From assembly GCF_036059255.1 (NCBI RefSeq), contig NZ_CP107947.1, forward strand, positions 5,394,001 to 5,458,000: 64,000 bases of DNA, written 5' to 3'. A model generated the notes under the pieces. It was not told where the DNA came from, ran no database searches, and worked only from the letters and a program-made list of their open reading frames with translations. Shown piece by piece: positions 26,052 through 35,856 of the stretch. Every line of letters begins with the position of its first letter. Within the stretch, counting starts at the first letter, position 1. This DNA is from Micromonospora sp. NBC_00389 (lineage in GTDB: Bacteria; Actinomycetota; Actinomycetes; Mycobacteriales; Micromonosporaceae). The position numbers were made by a program, and so were the translations under genes.

Positions 26052-28141
26052 GGTGATAGACCGATCAGCTTGTCCAGCCGGATCGGCAGGTCGCGTATCC
26101 GCACCCCGGTGGCATGGTGCACGGCGTTGGCGATCGCCGCCGCGGCGCCGACGATGCCGATCTCGCCGATGCCCTTCACCCCGGCCGGGTTCAGCTCGGC
26201 ATCCTGCTCGTCGATCCAGTGCGCCTCGATCCGCTCCACGTCCGCGCAGCCGGTGATGTGGTAGGTGGCCAGGTCGTGGTTGACCCAGTCGCCGTACCGC
26301 TCGTCGAGCAGGCCCTCCTCGTGCAGGGCCATCGAGATCCCCATCGTCATGCCGCCGATGAGCTGGCTGCGCGCGGTCGTCGGGTTGACCACCCGCCCGG
26401 GGGCGAACACCCCGAGCAGCCGGTTCACCCGCACCTCGCCGGTGTCCGCGTCCACCCGGACCTCGACGAAGTGCGCCCCGTACGCGTACCGGGGCAGCGC
26501 GGGCTGCGCGCCCACCTCGTCGGCGGTGTTCACCTCGGCGGTCACCTCGCCGTCGGCCGGCACCCCCTCGGGGGCGTCCCGCAGCTTCTCGCGTAGCGCG
26601 TCACACGCCCGGATCACCGCCCAGCTCCACGAGGCGGTGCCCATCGACCCGCCGGCCACCCCTGCAGCCGGCAAGTCGCTGTCGCCGATCCGGATCTCCA
26701 CCCGCTCCGGCGGCACCCCCAGCGCGTCCGCCGCCACCTGCCAGAGCGCGGTCCGGGCGCCGGTGCCGATGTCGGTGGCGTCGATCCGCACCAGGAATCC
26801 GCCGTCGGAGCGCGCGGTGGCCGCCGCGGCGGCGGCGTGCGACCGGGCCGGATAGCTCGCGCCGGCCACCCCGGTGCCGATCAGCCAGCGCCCGTCGCGC
26901 CGGGCTCGCGGTGTCGGATCCCGGTCGGCCCAGCCCAACCGCTGGGCGCCCTCGCGCAGGCAGGCGACCAGGTTGCGGCTGGTGAACGGCCGTCCCAGCT
27001 CGGGGTCGACCTCCGGGTCGTTGCGGATCCGCAGCTCCACCGGGTCGATGCCGACGGCAATGGCCAGCTCGTCCATCGCCGATTCCAGCGCGTACGCGCC
27101 GGGGCACTCTCCCGGGGCGCGCATCCAGAACGGCGTGGGCACGTCGAGGCGCACCAGCCGGTGCGTGGTGCGTCGGTGCGGTGCGGCGTACATGCTGCGG
27201 GTGTAGACGGCGGTCTGTTCGGCGAACTCGCGGAGGGTCGAGGTCTGGCTGATCGCGTCGTGGCAGATCGCGGTGAGCCGTCCGTCGGTGTCGGCGGCGA
27301 GCCGGACCCGCTGGATGGTGGGGGTGCGGTAGCCGATCGGGCCGAACAGCTGCTGCCGGGTCAGCGCCAGCCGGACCGGCCGGTCCACGTGCCGGGCCGC
27401 CAGCGCGGCCAGCACCACCGCCGCCTTGGCGTACCCCTTGCTGCCGAAGCCGCCGCCGACGTGCTCGGTGATCACCCGGATCGCCTCCCGGGGCATCTCG
27501 AACAGCTCGGCCAGGGCGGCCTGCACCGGCGCGGCGCCCTGGTTGGAATCGTGTACGAGCAACCGTTCCCCAAGCCACTGCGCGGTGGTGGCGTGCGGCT
27601 CCATCGGGTTGTTGTGGTAGGCCGGCGTCCGGTACGTGGCGTCCACCCGGACCGGAGCGGCCGCGTACCCGGCGTCGAAGTCACCCTCGGCGGTGTCCGT
27701 CGGGTAGCTGGGGTTGACGTGGTCCGGCCGGTACAGGCCGGGATGGTCGGCGGTGAGCACGGTGCTGTGCGGCCCGGCGTCGTAGTCGATCCGGACCAGC
27801 CGGGCGCCCTCCCGGGCCGCCTCCAGGCTGGTGGCCACCACCACCGCGATCAGTTGCCCCCGGTAGCTCACCACCGGCTCCTGCAACAGCCAGAGGTCCG
27901 GCTCGGGCCCGGGCGCGAGCCGTGGCGCGTTGCCGTGATGCAGCACGGCCAGCACGCCGGGCAGCGCGAGCGCCGGCTCGGCGTCGACCCGGGTGATCCG
28001 ACCCCGGACCACCGCCGCCGGTACCGCCCAGCCGTAGGTGACTCCGTCCACCGGGTACTCCACCGCGTACCGCGCCGTGCCGGTGACCTTCTCCGGACCC
28101 TCCATCCGGGGGTACGCCCGACCGACCGCGCCGGCGCTCAC
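26042..28141 (-). CDS. molybdenum hydroxylase large subunit (PaoC/YagR type)
   Basis: 699 residues. Binds the molybdenum cofactor and oxidises an aldehyde or N-heterocycle. Visible blocks: YAVEYPVDGVTYGWAV at the N-terminus, EHVGGGFGSKGYAKAAVVLA (Moco-binding), FWMRAPGECPGAYALESAMD and, near the C-terminus, KGIGEIGIVGAAAAIANAVH with the catalytic Glu. Length fits E. coli PaoC. It overlaps the FAD subunit gene by four bases. The ModABC importer in the same window would supply molybdate. Confidence 0.9.
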   Translation of the reverse strand: MSAGAVGRAYPRMEGPEKVTGTARYAVEYPVDGVTYGWAVPAAVVRGRITRVDAEPALALPGVLAVLHHGNAPRLAPGPEPDLWLLQEPVVSYRGQLIAVVVATSLEAAREGARLVRIDYDAGPHSTVLTADHPGLYRPDHVNPSYPTDTAEGDFDAGYAAAPVRVDATYRTPAYHNNPMEPHATTAQWLGERLLVHDSNQGAAPVQAALAELFEMPREAIRVITEHVGGGFGSKGYAKAAVVLAALAARHVDRPVRLALTRQQLFGPIGYRTPTIQRVRLAADTDGRLTAICHDAISQTSTLREFAEQTAVYTRSMYAAPHRRTTHRLVRLDVPTPFWMRAPGECPGAYALESAMDELAIAVGIDPVELRIRNDPEVDPELGRPFTSRNLVACLREGAQRLGWADRDPTPRARRDGRWLIGTGVAGASYPARSHAAAAAATARSDGGFLVRIDATDIGTGARTALWQVAADALGVPPERVEIRIGDSDLPAAGVAGGSMGTASWSWAVIRACDALREKLRDAPEGVPADGEVTAEVNTADEVGAQPALPRYAYGAHFVEVRVDADTGEVRVNRLLGVFAPGRVVNPTTARSQLIGGMTMGISMALHEEGLLDERYGDWVNHDLATYHITGCADVERIEAHWIDEQDAELNPAGVKGIGEIGIVGAAAAIANAVHHATGVRIRDLPIRLDKLIGLSPLA

Positions 28142-29130
28142 GGCGGCGTCCCCTCGGCCAGTTCAGTGAGCGCCCGTACCGTGATCGCCCGGGTCAACGG
28201 CAGCTTGAAGCCGTTGTGCCGCAACGGGCGCGCCTCGGCCAGCTCGGCGTCGGCGGCCCGCGCCGCCAGCTCCGGGCTGAACGGCTGACCCCGCAGCTCC
28301 TCCTCGGCCCGGTAGGCCCGCCACGGCCGGTGCGCCACCGCCCCGTACGCCAGTCGGACGTCGCGGACCACGTCGCCGTCGAGGTCCAGCGCCGCGGCCA
28401 CCGAGCCAGCGGCGAAGGCGAACGAGGCCCGGTCCCGCACCTTGAGGTACGTCGAGCGGCGGGCCATCGGCAGCGCCGGCAGCCGGACGGCGGTGATCAA
28501 CGCACCCCTGGCCAGCGTGGTCTCCCGCTCCGGATGCTCCCCGGGCAGGCGGTGCAGCGCGGCGAGCGGAATGTCGCGGGCGCCGCCGGCCTCGTGCACC
28601 TCCACCACCGCGTCCAGCGCGGCCAGCGCGACCGCCAGGTCCGACGGGTGGGTGGCCACGCACTCATCGGACCAGCCCAGCACGGCCAGGTCGCGATTCT
28701 GGCCGTGCCGGGCGGCACAACCGCTTCCCGGTTCGCGCTTGTTGCACGCCTTGCCGGTGTCCTGGAAGTAGACGCAGCGGGTGTGCTGCAACAGGTTGCC
28801 GCCGGTGGTGGCGAGGTTGCGCAACTGCCCGGAGGCCGCGGCGAGCAGGGCGCGGGCCAGCACCGGGTAGTCCCGACGGACCACCGGGTGGGCGGCCAGG
28901 TCGCTGTTGCGCACCGTCGCGCCGATCCGGAGCCCGCCGTCGGGCAGCTCCTCGACCGCGTCCAGCGGCAGCCGGTTCACGTCCACCAGCAGGTCGGGCC
29001 GCTGCACACCGAGCTTCATCAGGTCCACCAGGTTGGTCCCGCCGGCCAGGTACGCCGCCTGCGGCTCGGCGGCCAGCACGGCGACCGCCTCGGCCACGTC
29101 GGCCGGCCGGTGGTAGCGGAACGGCCTCAC
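28138..29130 (-). CDS. molybdenum hydroxylase FAD subunit (PaoB/YagS type)
   Basis: 330 residues. FAD-binding domain of the xanthine dehydrogenase medium subunit: LAGGTNLVDLMKLGVQRPD and TTGGNLLQHTRCVYF, followed by CNKREPGSGCAA. The cysteines there match the extra 4Fe-4S cluster that separates PaoB/YagS from ordinary xanthine dehydrogenase FAD subunits. Passes electrons from the iron-sulfur subunit to an acceptor. Stop-start overlaps on both sides tie the three subunits together. Confidence 0.9.
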   Translation of the reverse strand: MRPFRYHRPADVAEAVAVLAAEPQAAYLAGGTNLVDLMKLGVQRPDLLVDVNRLPLDAVEELPDGGLRIGATVRNSDLAAHPVVRRDYPVLARALLAAASGQLRNLATTGGNLLQHTRCVYFQDTGKACNKREPGSGCAARHGQNRDLAVLGWSDECVATHPSDLAVALAALDAVVEVHEAGGARDIPLAALHRLPGEHPERETTLARGALITAVRLPALPMARRSTYLKVRDRASFAFAAGSVAAALDLDGDVVRDVRLAYGAVAHRPWRAYRAEEELRGQPFSPELAARAADAELAEARPLRHNGFKLPLTRAITVRALTELAEGTPP

Positions 29131-29678
29131 GTCGTCACCGCCGTCTCACGGACGGCCGCGACGATGTGCGGGTACGCGGCGCAGCGGCACAGGTTGCCGG
29201 CCATCCGCTCGCGGATCTCCGTGTCGGTCAGCTCGGCCGGTGCGGTGAGGTCGTCGGTGACCGCACTGGGCCAGCCCTGGGCGACCTCGTCGAGCATGCC
29301 GCGGGCGGAGCAGAGTTGGCCGGGGGTGCAGTAGCCGCACTGGAACGCGTCGTGCGCGACGAAGGCAGCCTGGAGTGGGGACAGCTCGTCCGGCCCGGCC
29401 AGTCCCTCCACGGTGAGCACGGACCGGCCGTCCAGGGTGACCGCGAGGACCAGGCAGCTCTTCACCCGGCGGCCGTCCAGCAGCACGGTGCAGGAGCCGC
29501 ACTGGCCGTGGTCGCAGCCCTTCTTCGCCCCGGTCAGGCCGAGCCGCTCGCGCAGGGTGTCCAGCAGCGTGGTGCGGTTGTCCAGGGTCAGCTCCCGTGG
29601 CGCGTCGTTGACCTCGAACGTGACCCGGGACGAGTGCCGCTCGTCGGTGGTTGTCTCGCTGTCCGGTCTGCCCTGCAC
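29127..29678 (-). CDS. molybdenum hydroxylase 2Fe-2S subunit (PaoA/YagT type)
   Basis: 183 residues. Plant-ferredoxin-like cluster in CDHGQCGSC (with a later Cys in KSCLVL) and the helical cluster domain in QCGYCTPGQL and NLCRCAAYPHI. E. coli PaoA carries a Tat signal and is periplasmic; this protein has only a short polar N-terminus, so the enzyme is probably cytoplasmic. GTG 29678 is the only good start. First gene of the three-gene operon. Confidence 0.92.
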   Translation of the reverse strand: MQGRPDSETTTDERHSSRVTFEVNDAPRELTLDNRTTLLDTLRERLGLTGAKKGCDHGQCGSCTVLLDGRRVKSCLVLAVTLDGRSVLTVEGLAGPDELSPLQAAFVAHDAFQCGYCTPGQLCSARGMLDEVAQGWPSAVTDDLTAPAELTDTEIRERMAGNLCRCAAYPHIVAAVRETAVTT

Positions 29679-29766
29679 CGGCCCAGACTAGCTTTACTGG
29701 TACATATGCGGGCGAATAACCCATGGAGCTGCGTGCGGGAGGTGATCGGAGTGCCGGACCCGCCGA

Positions 29767-30441
29767 TCACCGCCGGGCTGTTGCTGGCCGCCGGTGCAGC
29801 CCCTCGCTGGTGAACGCGTGATACATGACCATGACGATGACGCCGATCAGGCCCAGCAGGGGGTTGACGAACCAGCCGAGCAGGCCGCTGAGCCCGTAGA
29901 GGACCAGGCCGGTGACCGGTCGCAGCCGCTGCGTCCGCACGTACTCCGGACTGACCTCGCGCTGGAGCAGCGCCGGGTGGCGGCGCAGGTAGCCGAAGAA
30001 CACCAGCCAGGGGGCCGACATCAGGGCAGCGGCCAGCGCGTACAGGGCGACGGCGGCGCGGCGGTCGGCGGTGTCACCGTGGGTGAACGCGGACGCCAGC
30101 ACGGCGGTGGGGAACGGGATGATCACCGCGCCGAAGAGAATGCCGAGGTTGATCCAGCTCAGCGCGAGGGTGGTGCCGCGGATCAGCCGGACCAGCGCGT
30201 GGTGGTTGAGCCAGAGCACCCCGATATAGATGAAGGACACCACGAAGGCCAGGTAGGACGCTCCCTCGTCGAGCAGCCCCGTCAGCAACTCACCCTCGTG
30301 GTATTCCGGCACCCGCAGCTCGATGACCAGCAGCGTGATGACGATGGCGAAGACGCCGTCGCTGAACGCGGTCAGCCGGTCCGTCTCGGACATCCGTAGC
30401 CCGGCGTCGGGTTGCCCGACCTCGTCGGCTGCTGCGGCCAT
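29767..30441 (-). CDS. TMEM175-family potassium channel-like protein
   Basis: 224 residues (208 if ATG 30393, just before SETDRLTAFSDG, is used). RLTAFSDGVFAIVITLLV is the hallmark pore helix of TMEM175 channels (R-x3-FSDGVFAI). Six hydrophobic segments follow. Bacterial members have a single six-helix repeat and form tetramers that pass potassium. No partner gene is apparent. Confidence 0.85.
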   Translation of the reverse strand: MAAAADEVGQPDAGLRMSETDRLTAFSDGVFAIVITLLVIELRVPEYHEGELLTGLLDEGASYLAFVVSFIYIGVLWLNHHALVRLIRGTTLALSWINLGILFGAVIIPFPTAVLASAFTHGDTADRRAAVALYALAAALMSAPWLVFFGYLRRHPALLQREVSPEYVRTQRLRPVTGLVLYGLSGLLGWFVNPLLGLIGVIVMVMYHAFTSEGLHRRPATARR

Positions 30442-30537
30442 TCGGGAAGGCTAACCGTCGGCGCGATCCGCCGACGGCGGTTTGTCCGAACGGGAGGACG
30501 ACTGTGGACGGTGGTCGGACGGGGGGGTGCCGAGTCG

Positions 30538-30554
30538 ATAATACTGTGTATTAT
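30538..30554. promoter_or_regulatory. PadR-type operator
   Basis: ATAATAC-TGT-GTATTAT is a perfect 7+3+7 palindrome of the ATAC/GTAT class known for PadR regulators. It lies 31 bases upstream of the padR-like start, the position for autorepression, and stands out as AT-rich in GC-rich surroundings. Confidence 0.75.
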
Positions 30555-30584
30555 ACCGAGTATGCTAACTGAAGGTGATGGTTC

Positions 30585-31208
30585 GTGAGCATCCGTCATG
30601 CCATGCTGGCGCTGCTCACCGAGGCGCCGAAGTACGGTCTCCAGCTCCGTCAGGAGTTCGAGGCGCGCACCGGCGAGGTCTGGCCACTCAACGTCGGGCA
30701 GGTCTACACCACGCTGCAACGCCTGGAGCGCGAGGGCCACGTCGAGACCGACGACGCCGGCCGCGACGGCGCACAGAAGCGCTACCGGCTCACCGCCGAC
30801 GGCGAACGGGAGCTGCACAGCTGGCTGCGTACGCCACCCCAGGCCGGGCCGCCACCCCGCGACGAGCTCGTGATGAAGGTGCAGGTGGCGATGCGCCTGA
30901 CCCAGGTGGACGTCACCGAGATCCTGCAGGCCCACCGGCGGCGGATCGTCGAGGAGATGCAGCGCTACACCCACCTCAAGGCCGACGCGGCACCGGAGGA
31001 CATCGGCCTCGGCCTCGTCGTCGACGCCGAGCTGTTCCGACTGGAAGCGGTCGTCCGCTGGCTAGACGCGGCGGACGCCCGCCTTCGCAGCCACCCGACG
31101 CAGCCCGCCGCCAGCGCACCGCCCACGGAGCCGTCGCTGGCCGCGGACGACCAGGAGAGTCGCCCGACGCGGCCAGCCCGGGACGACGCGGCAGGAGCCC
31201 GGCGATGA
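30585..31208 (+). CDS. PadR-family transcriptional regulator
   Basis: 207 residues. Winged helix: IRHAMLALLTEAPKYGLQLRQ, WPLNVGQVYTTLQRLEREG and KRYRLTADGEREL, then a C-terminal dimerisation helix region and a disordered tail (about 170-207). GTG 30585 follows GAAGGTGA. Overlaps the ABC ATPase gene by ATGA; it probably represses the three-gene operon through the palindrome at 30538-30554 and releases on binding the exported drug. Confidence 0.9.
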   Translation: MSIRHAMLALLTEAPKYGLQLRQEFEARTGEVWPLNVGQVYTTLQRLEREGHVETDDAGRDGAQKRYRLTADGERELHSWLRTPPQAGPPPRDELVMKVQVAMRLTQVDVTEILQAHRRRIVEEMQRYTHLKADAAPEDIGLGLVVDAELFRLEAVVRWLDAADARLRSHPTQPAASAPPTEPSLAADDQESRPTRPARDDAAGARR

Positions 31209-31930
31209 GCGTCGTGCTGAGCCTGCGACAGGTGTCCAAGGTGTACGGGGCCGGCGCCGCCGCCGTACACGCCCTGCGCGCGGTCGACCTGGACGTGGTC
31301 GCCGGTGAACTGGTCGCGGTCATGGGTCCCAGTGGCTCGGGCAAGAGCACCCTGCTGACCATCGCGGGCACCCTGGAGGAGCCGACGGCCGGTCAGGTGA
31401 CGGTGTGCGGGTCCGACCTCTCCGCGCTCTCCGCCGACGCCACCGCCCGGCTGCGTCGCCGGTCGCTCGGCTTCGTCTTCCAGGACCTGAACCTGCTCGC
31501 CGGCCTCTCCGCCGTCGAGAACGTGGCCCTGCCCCTGGAGCTGGACGGCATGGCCGTACGTCCGGCGCGCGCCGCCGCCCTGCACGTGCTCGACGAGCTG
31601 GGGCTGACCGACCGCGCCGGCCATTTCCCCGACGACCTCTCCGGCGGTGAGCGCCAACGGGTCGCCATCGCCCGGGCCGTGGTGGGGGACCGGCGGCTGC
31701 TGCTGGCCGACGAGCCGACCGGCGCCCTCGACGCCGCCAACGGCGAAGCCGTCCTGCGGATGCTCCGCTCGGCCTGCAAACGCGGCATCGCCGGAGTGAT
31801 GGTCACCCACGACGCCCAGCTCGCGTCCTGGGCCGATCGAGTGATCTTCATTCGGGACGGCCGGGTGGTCGACCAGACCGCACCTTCGGCCGGCCCGGAT
31901 GCCCTGCTCACCCCGGACCCGACGTCGTGA
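31205..31930 (+). CDS. ABC transporter ATPase (MacB/LolD type)
   Basis: 241 residues. Walker A VMGPSGSGKSTLL (40-52), Q-loop GFVFQDLNLLAGLSAVENV, signature DLSGGERQRVAIARAVVG, Walker B LLLADEPTGALD. These match the MacB/LolD/FtsE group that partners FtsX-type permeases, the next gene. Start and stop overlap both neighbours (ATGA and GTGA). Confidence 0.92.
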   Translation: MSVVLSLRQVSKVYGAGAAAVHALRAVDLDVVAGELVAVMGPSGSGKSTLLTIAGTLEEPTAGQVTVCGSDLSALSADATARLRRRSLGFVFQDLNLLAGLSAVENVALPLELDGMAVRPARAAALHVLDELGLTDRAGHFPDDLSGGERQRVAIARAVVGDRRLLLADEPTGALDAANGEAVLRMLRSACKRGIAGVMVTHDAQLASWADRVIFIRDGRVVDQTAPSAGPDALLTPDPTS

Positions 31931-34386
31931 CCGCCGACCCGGGCCGCAGCCGGAGGACCGCCCGGCCCGCTGGCGGCGGACTCCCGGCTCGCCGCGCGGT
32001 GATCCGCTGGGCGGTACGGCTGTTCCGCCGCGAGTGGCGGCAGCAACTGCTGGCCATCGCGCTGCTCACCGTCGCGGTCACCGGCACCACCTTCGGCCTG
32101 GCGGCGACCTGGAACCTGGCCGCGTCGAGCGACGCCACGTTCGGTCGCGCCGACCAGCTCATCCGGATCCCCGGCGACGATCCGGCCGCGCTGGATGCCC
32201 GGGTCACCGCCGCTCGGGCGTGGTTCGGCACGATCGACGTCATCGGGCACCGGCACGTGCCGGTGCCGGGGCTGTTCGACCCGGTCGACGTCCGGGCCCA
32301 GGACCCCGCCGGCGCGTACGGCGGCCCGATGCTCGCCCTGCGGCAGGGCCGCTACCCAACCGGGCCCGCCGAGGTGGCAGTGACCGACGAGGTGGCGCGA
32401 GCCCTGCGCGCCGGGCTCGGCACCCGGGTCCAGCTCGGTGACTCCGACCGCCTGATCGTCGGAGTGGTGGAGAACCCGGCGGACCTGCACGACGAGTTCG
32501 CCCTCACCGACCCGGCGCACGCCGACCGACCGCAGTCGGTGACCGTCCTGGTGGCCGGCGACCACGACCGCATGGAGGAGTTCCGGCAGACCATCGACGG
32601 CCCGCTGGTGCGCGAGTCCCGGCCGGTGGCCGAGCGCACCGCGCTCACCATCGCCGCGCTGGCGCTGGCCACCGTCGGCCTGCTGCTGGTGTCACTCGTG
32701 GCCGCCGCCGGGTTCGTGGTGCTGGCACAACGCCGGCTGCGTCAGCTCGGCATGCTGGCGGCGATGGGCGCCACCCGCCGACACCTGCGGCTGGTGCTGC
32801 TGGTCAACGGCGCGGCGGTCGGGTCAGTCGCCGCGGTCTGCGGCACCGCCCTCGGGGTGGCCGCCTGGCTGGTCACCGCAGGGTTCGTCGAGACCGCCGC
32901 CGGGCACCGCATCGGCCGGTTCGACCTGCCCTGGCTCACCATCGGCGCGGGCATGCTGCTGGCCGTCGCGACGGCGACCGCCGCCGCCTGGTGGCCGGCC
33001 CGCGCGGTCGCCCGTACCCCGATCATGAGCGCGCTGTCGGCCCGGCCGCCGGTCCCACCGCCAGCGCGGCGGACCGCCGTGGCCGCGGCCGTGCTGCTCG
33101 CTGCCGGTCTCACGGCGCTGGTGCTCTCCGACGGGTCGAACCCGCTGCTCATCGGGGTGGGCGCCGTCGGCGTCGCGCTCGGCGTGCTGTTCGTCGGTCC
33201 GCTGGCCATCCCGGCTCTGGCGGCGGCCCGGGGAGGCCTGCCGGTGGCGGTCCGGCTGGCCCTGGCGGATCTGGCCCGGTACCGCGTCCGGGCCGGGGCC
33301 GCACTCGCCGCGATCAGCCTCGCGGTGGGGCTGTCGGCGGCGATCGTCGTGGGCTCCGCCGCGGCGGAGTACCGCAGCCAGGAGGCAGCCGGGCTGGGCA
33401 ACCTCGCGGCCAGCCAACTGCTGATCCGGATCGGCCAACCGGATCCGGTCATCCCGGAGCGCACGGCGGCCGAGATCGCCGCTCTCCAGGCCCGGACCGA
33501 CACCATCGCGACCACCGTGGGTGCGGCCACCGTCATTCCGCTGGACATGGCGGTGGTGGCCGCACACCTCGACCCGGGTCGGGAGGGCGGACCGACCGGC
33601 CACCCGGCCGTCGAGATCGGCCCCCCGGCGGCGGCCGGCGAGTCCACGACCTCCCATCCGCTCTACGTCGTCAACCCCGGGCTGCTCCGGCTGAACGGCG
33701 TGGCCGGGATGACGGTCGAGCCCGACACCGATGTGCTCAGCACCCGCACCGGCGCGCTGGAGCTGATGAACATCCCCGCCCGCGGCGTGCGTCCGATCGT
33801 GCGCACCCTTCCCCGGTCCGGCTACACGGGGCTGCCCGACTCGCTGATCACCTCCGCCGCGCTCGGCCGACACGGCTGGCAACCGGCCCGCGTCGGCTGG
33901 TTCCTCGCGGCCGACCGGGCCCTCACCGACGCGCAGTTGGCGACGGCCCAGGACCTGGCCGCCGCTGCCGGGCTCACCATCGAGTCCCGTCGGGAGCAGA
34001 GCTCGCTGACCGCGCTGCAGACCGGCGCGACCGGCGCTGGCGTGCTGCTCGCGCTCGGCGTGCTGGCGACGACCGTCGGGCTCATCCGGGGTGAGGCCGC
34101 AGCGGACCTGCGGACGCTGACCGCGACCGGGGCACCGAGGCGGGTCCGGCGGACGCTCACCGCCACCACCGCCGGAGCGCTCGCCCTGCTCGGTGCCGTA
34201 CTGGGCGTGGCCGGTGCCTACCTGGCCCTGGCCGGTGCCCTGCACCGCGACCTCGACCCGCTCGGCGCAGTGCCGGTCGTTCACCTCGTCGCGACCGCCG
34301 GTGGGCTGCCGTTGCTCGCCGCGGTCGCCGGCTGGCTGCTCGCCGGCCGGCTGCCGCCGTCGCTGTCCCGCCGGCTCCTGGACTGA
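31927..34386 (+). CDS. FtsX-like ABC permease, two-repeat
   Basis: 819 residues. A first helix near 28-60, a large extracytoplasmic region, three helices at about 238-360 (FVVLAQRRLRQLGMLAAMGATRRHLRL, a typical FtsX block), a fourth cluster near 380-470, a second extracytoplasmic region and a final FtsX domain (GEAAADLRTLTATGAPRRVRR) to the end. Works with the preceding ATPase, probably as a mechanotransmission-type exporter or lipoprotein/drug efflux module. Confidence 0.9.
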   Translation: MTADPGRSRRTARPAGGGLPARRAVIRWAVRLFRREWRQQLLAIALLTVAVTGTTFGLAATWNLAASSDATFGRADQLIRIPGDDPAALDARVTAARAWFGTIDVIGHRHVPVPGLFDPVDVRAQDPAGAYGGPMLALRQGRYPTGPAEVAVTDEVARALRAGLGTRVQLGDSDRLIVGVVENPADLHDEFALTDPAHADRPQSVTVLVAGDHDRMEEFRQTIDGPLVRESRPVAERTALTIAALALATVGLLLVSLVAAAGFVVLAQRRLRQLGMLAAMGATRRHLRLVLLVNGAAVGSVAAVCGTALGVAAWLVTAGFVETAAGHRIGRFDLPWLTIGAGMLLAVATATAAAWWPARAVARTPIMSALSARPPVPPPARRTAVAAAVLLAAGLTALVLSDGSNPLLIGVGAVGVALGVLFVGPLAIPALAAARGGLPVAVRLALADLARYRVRAGAALAAISLAVGLSAAIVVGSAAAEYRSQEAAGLGNLAASQLLIRIGQPDPVIPERTAAEIAALQARTDTIATTVGAATVIPLDMAVVAAHLDPGREGGPTGHPAVEIGPPAAAGESTTSHPLYVVNPGLLRLNGVAGMTVEPDTDVLSTRTGALELMNIPARGVRPIVRTLPRSGYTGLPDSLITSAALGRHGWQPARVGWFLAADRALTDAQLATAQDLAAAAGLTIESRREQSSLTALQTGATGAGVLLALGVLATTVGLIRGEAAADLRTLTATGAPRRVRRTLTATTAGALALLGAVLGVAGAYLALAGALHRDLDPLGAVPVVHLVATAGGLPLLAAVAGWLLAGRLPPSLSRRLLD

Positions 34387-34396
34387 GCGCGGAACG

Positions 34397-34427
34397 CCCT
34401 GGGCGCCGCTCGACGCGGCGCCCAGGG
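34397..34427. terminator. strong bidirectional terminator hairpin
   Basis: A 13-bp perfect stem (34397-34409 with 34415-34427) and a 5-base loop, between the convergent permease and beta-glucosidase genes. There is no T-run, as is usual in such GC-rich genomes. Confidence 0.8.
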
Positions 34428-34450
34428 TGCCCAGCCTCGCCGACCCCCGT

Positions 34451-35827
34451 TCAGGCCGCCGGTGTGGCGGTCCCGGTCGCACCGGCGACGCGCTGGTGGG
34501 CGCGGATCAGCTCGGCGTAGCGCAGGCCGCTCGCCTTCACCGTCCGGCGCTGGGTGGCGTAGTCCACGTGCACCAACCCGAAGCGCTTGTCATAGCCGTA
34601 CGCCCACTCGAAGTTGTCCAGCAGCGACCAGACGAAGTAGCCGTCCAGCGGTACGCCCTGGGCCACCGCCGAGGCGCACGCCGCCAGGTGCTGCTCCAGG
34701 TGGTCGGTGCGCTCCTTGTCCTCCACCGCGCCTTCGGCCGTGACCTCATCCGGCCATGCCGAGCCGCTCTCGGTGACGATGATCCGGCCCGGCCGGTACT
34801 CCTCGTTCACCTCGACCAGCAGTCGCTCCAGCCCCGTCGGGTACATCTCCCAGCCCATCGCGGTCTCCACCGAGCCGGGCACCGGCAGTTGCCGGGCGTA
34901 CGGCGGCGGCCCGGTCGGGTCGTCGGCCACCACCTGGCGGAAGTAGTAGTTCACCCCGAGGAAGTCGGTGGGTGTGGCGATCACCGCCAGATCGTCGCCG
35001 CGCACCGGCGGCTCGACTCCGTACGTGGCGATCATGTCGGAGGGGTAGCCGCGCCCGTGGATCGGGTCCAGCCACCAGCGGTTGACGTGCCCGTCGACGC
35101 GCCGGGCCGCCGCGACGTCCTCGGGCCGGTCGGTCGCCGGCTCGATCGGGCTGAGGTTGAGCACCAGCCCCACCGAGGCCGGCCGGGCGGCGTTGGCGCG
35201 TACCGCCTGGGTGGCCAGGCCGTGCCCGAGCAGCACGTGGTGTGACGCGTGCACCGCGCGGGTCAGGTCCCGCTCGCCCGGGGCCATCCGCCCCTCCAGG
35301 TGCCCGATCCAGGACACGCAGAGCGGCTCGTTGACGGTGTTCCAGTCGGTCACCCGGTCGCCGAGGCGGGCGGCGACCACCGCCGCGTAGTCGGCGAACG
35401 CCTCGGCGGTGGAGCGCTGCGGCCAGCCGCCCCGGTCCTGCAGCGCCTGCGGCAGGTCCCAGTGGTAGAGCGTGACGAACGGCCGGATCCCGTCGGCGAG
35501 CAGCGTGTCGACCAGCCGGTCGTAGAAGTCCAACCCGGCGGGGTTGACCGCGCCGACGCCGTCGGGCATCACCCGGGGCCAGGCCACCGAGAACCGGTAC
35601 GCGTCGACGCCGAGCCGACGCAGCAGCGCCAGATCCTCCGGCCACCGGTGGTAGTGGTCGCAGGCCACCGCGCCGGTGTCGCCGTTGTCGACGTTGCCGG
35701 GGGTCGCCGAGAAGGTGTCCCAGATGGACGGCGCCCGGCCGTCGACGTCGACGGCCCCCTCGATCTGGTACGCCGCCGTGGCGACACCCCAGAGAAAGTC
35801 GGGCGGCAGCTTGGACAAATCCGGCAC
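34451..35827 (-). CDS. GH1 beta-glucosidase
   Basis: 458 residues from GTG 35827 (AGAGGAGAA nine bases before); a GTG at 35860 overlapping the permease stop is an alternative that adds 11 residues. TIM-barrel retaining glycosidase: [15 protein letters not shown], acid/base E167 in NTVNEPL, nucleophile E352 in IVTESGSAW, and [18 protein letters not shown] at the aglycone site. No signal peptide, so it cleaves imported beta-glucosides (such as cellobiose) inside the cell. Last gene of the sugar ABC operon. Confidence 0.93.
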   Translation of the reverse strand: MPDLSKLPPDFLWGVATAAYQIEGAVDVDGRAPSIWDTFSATPGNVDNGDTGAVACDHYHRWPEDLALLRRLGVDAYRFSVAWPRVMPDGVGAVNPAGLDFYDRLVDTLLADGIRPFVTLYHWDLPQALQDRGGWPQRSTAEAFADYAAVVAARLGDRVTDWNTVNEPLCVSWIGHLEGRMAPGERDLTRAVHASHHVLLGHGLATQAVRANAARPASVGLVLNLSPIEPATDRPEDVAAARRVDGHVNRWWLDPIHGRGYPSDMIATYGVEPPVRGDDLAVIATPTDFLGVNYYFRQVVADDPTGPPPYARQLPVPGSVETAMGWEMYPTGLERLLVEVNEEYRPGRIIVTESGSAWPDEVTAEGAVEDKERTDHLEQHLAACASAVAQGVPLDGYFVWSLLDNFEWAYGYDKRFGLVHVDYATQRRTVKASGLRYAELIRAHQRVAGATGTATPAA

Positions 35828-35856
35828 GGGTACGTTCTCCTCTGGGGTTGGATGAC

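Noticed and set aside
25010..29678. SRPBCC gene as a CoxG-type accessory of the molybdenum hydroxylase
   Set aside because: It is AHSA1-like, has its own ArsR partner and promoter, and lacks the CoxG membrane-anchor pattern.
30575..31205. Extension of the ABC ATPase back to 30575
   Set aside because: It is the shifted frame of padR; the ATPase starts at 31205 with an ATGA overlap.
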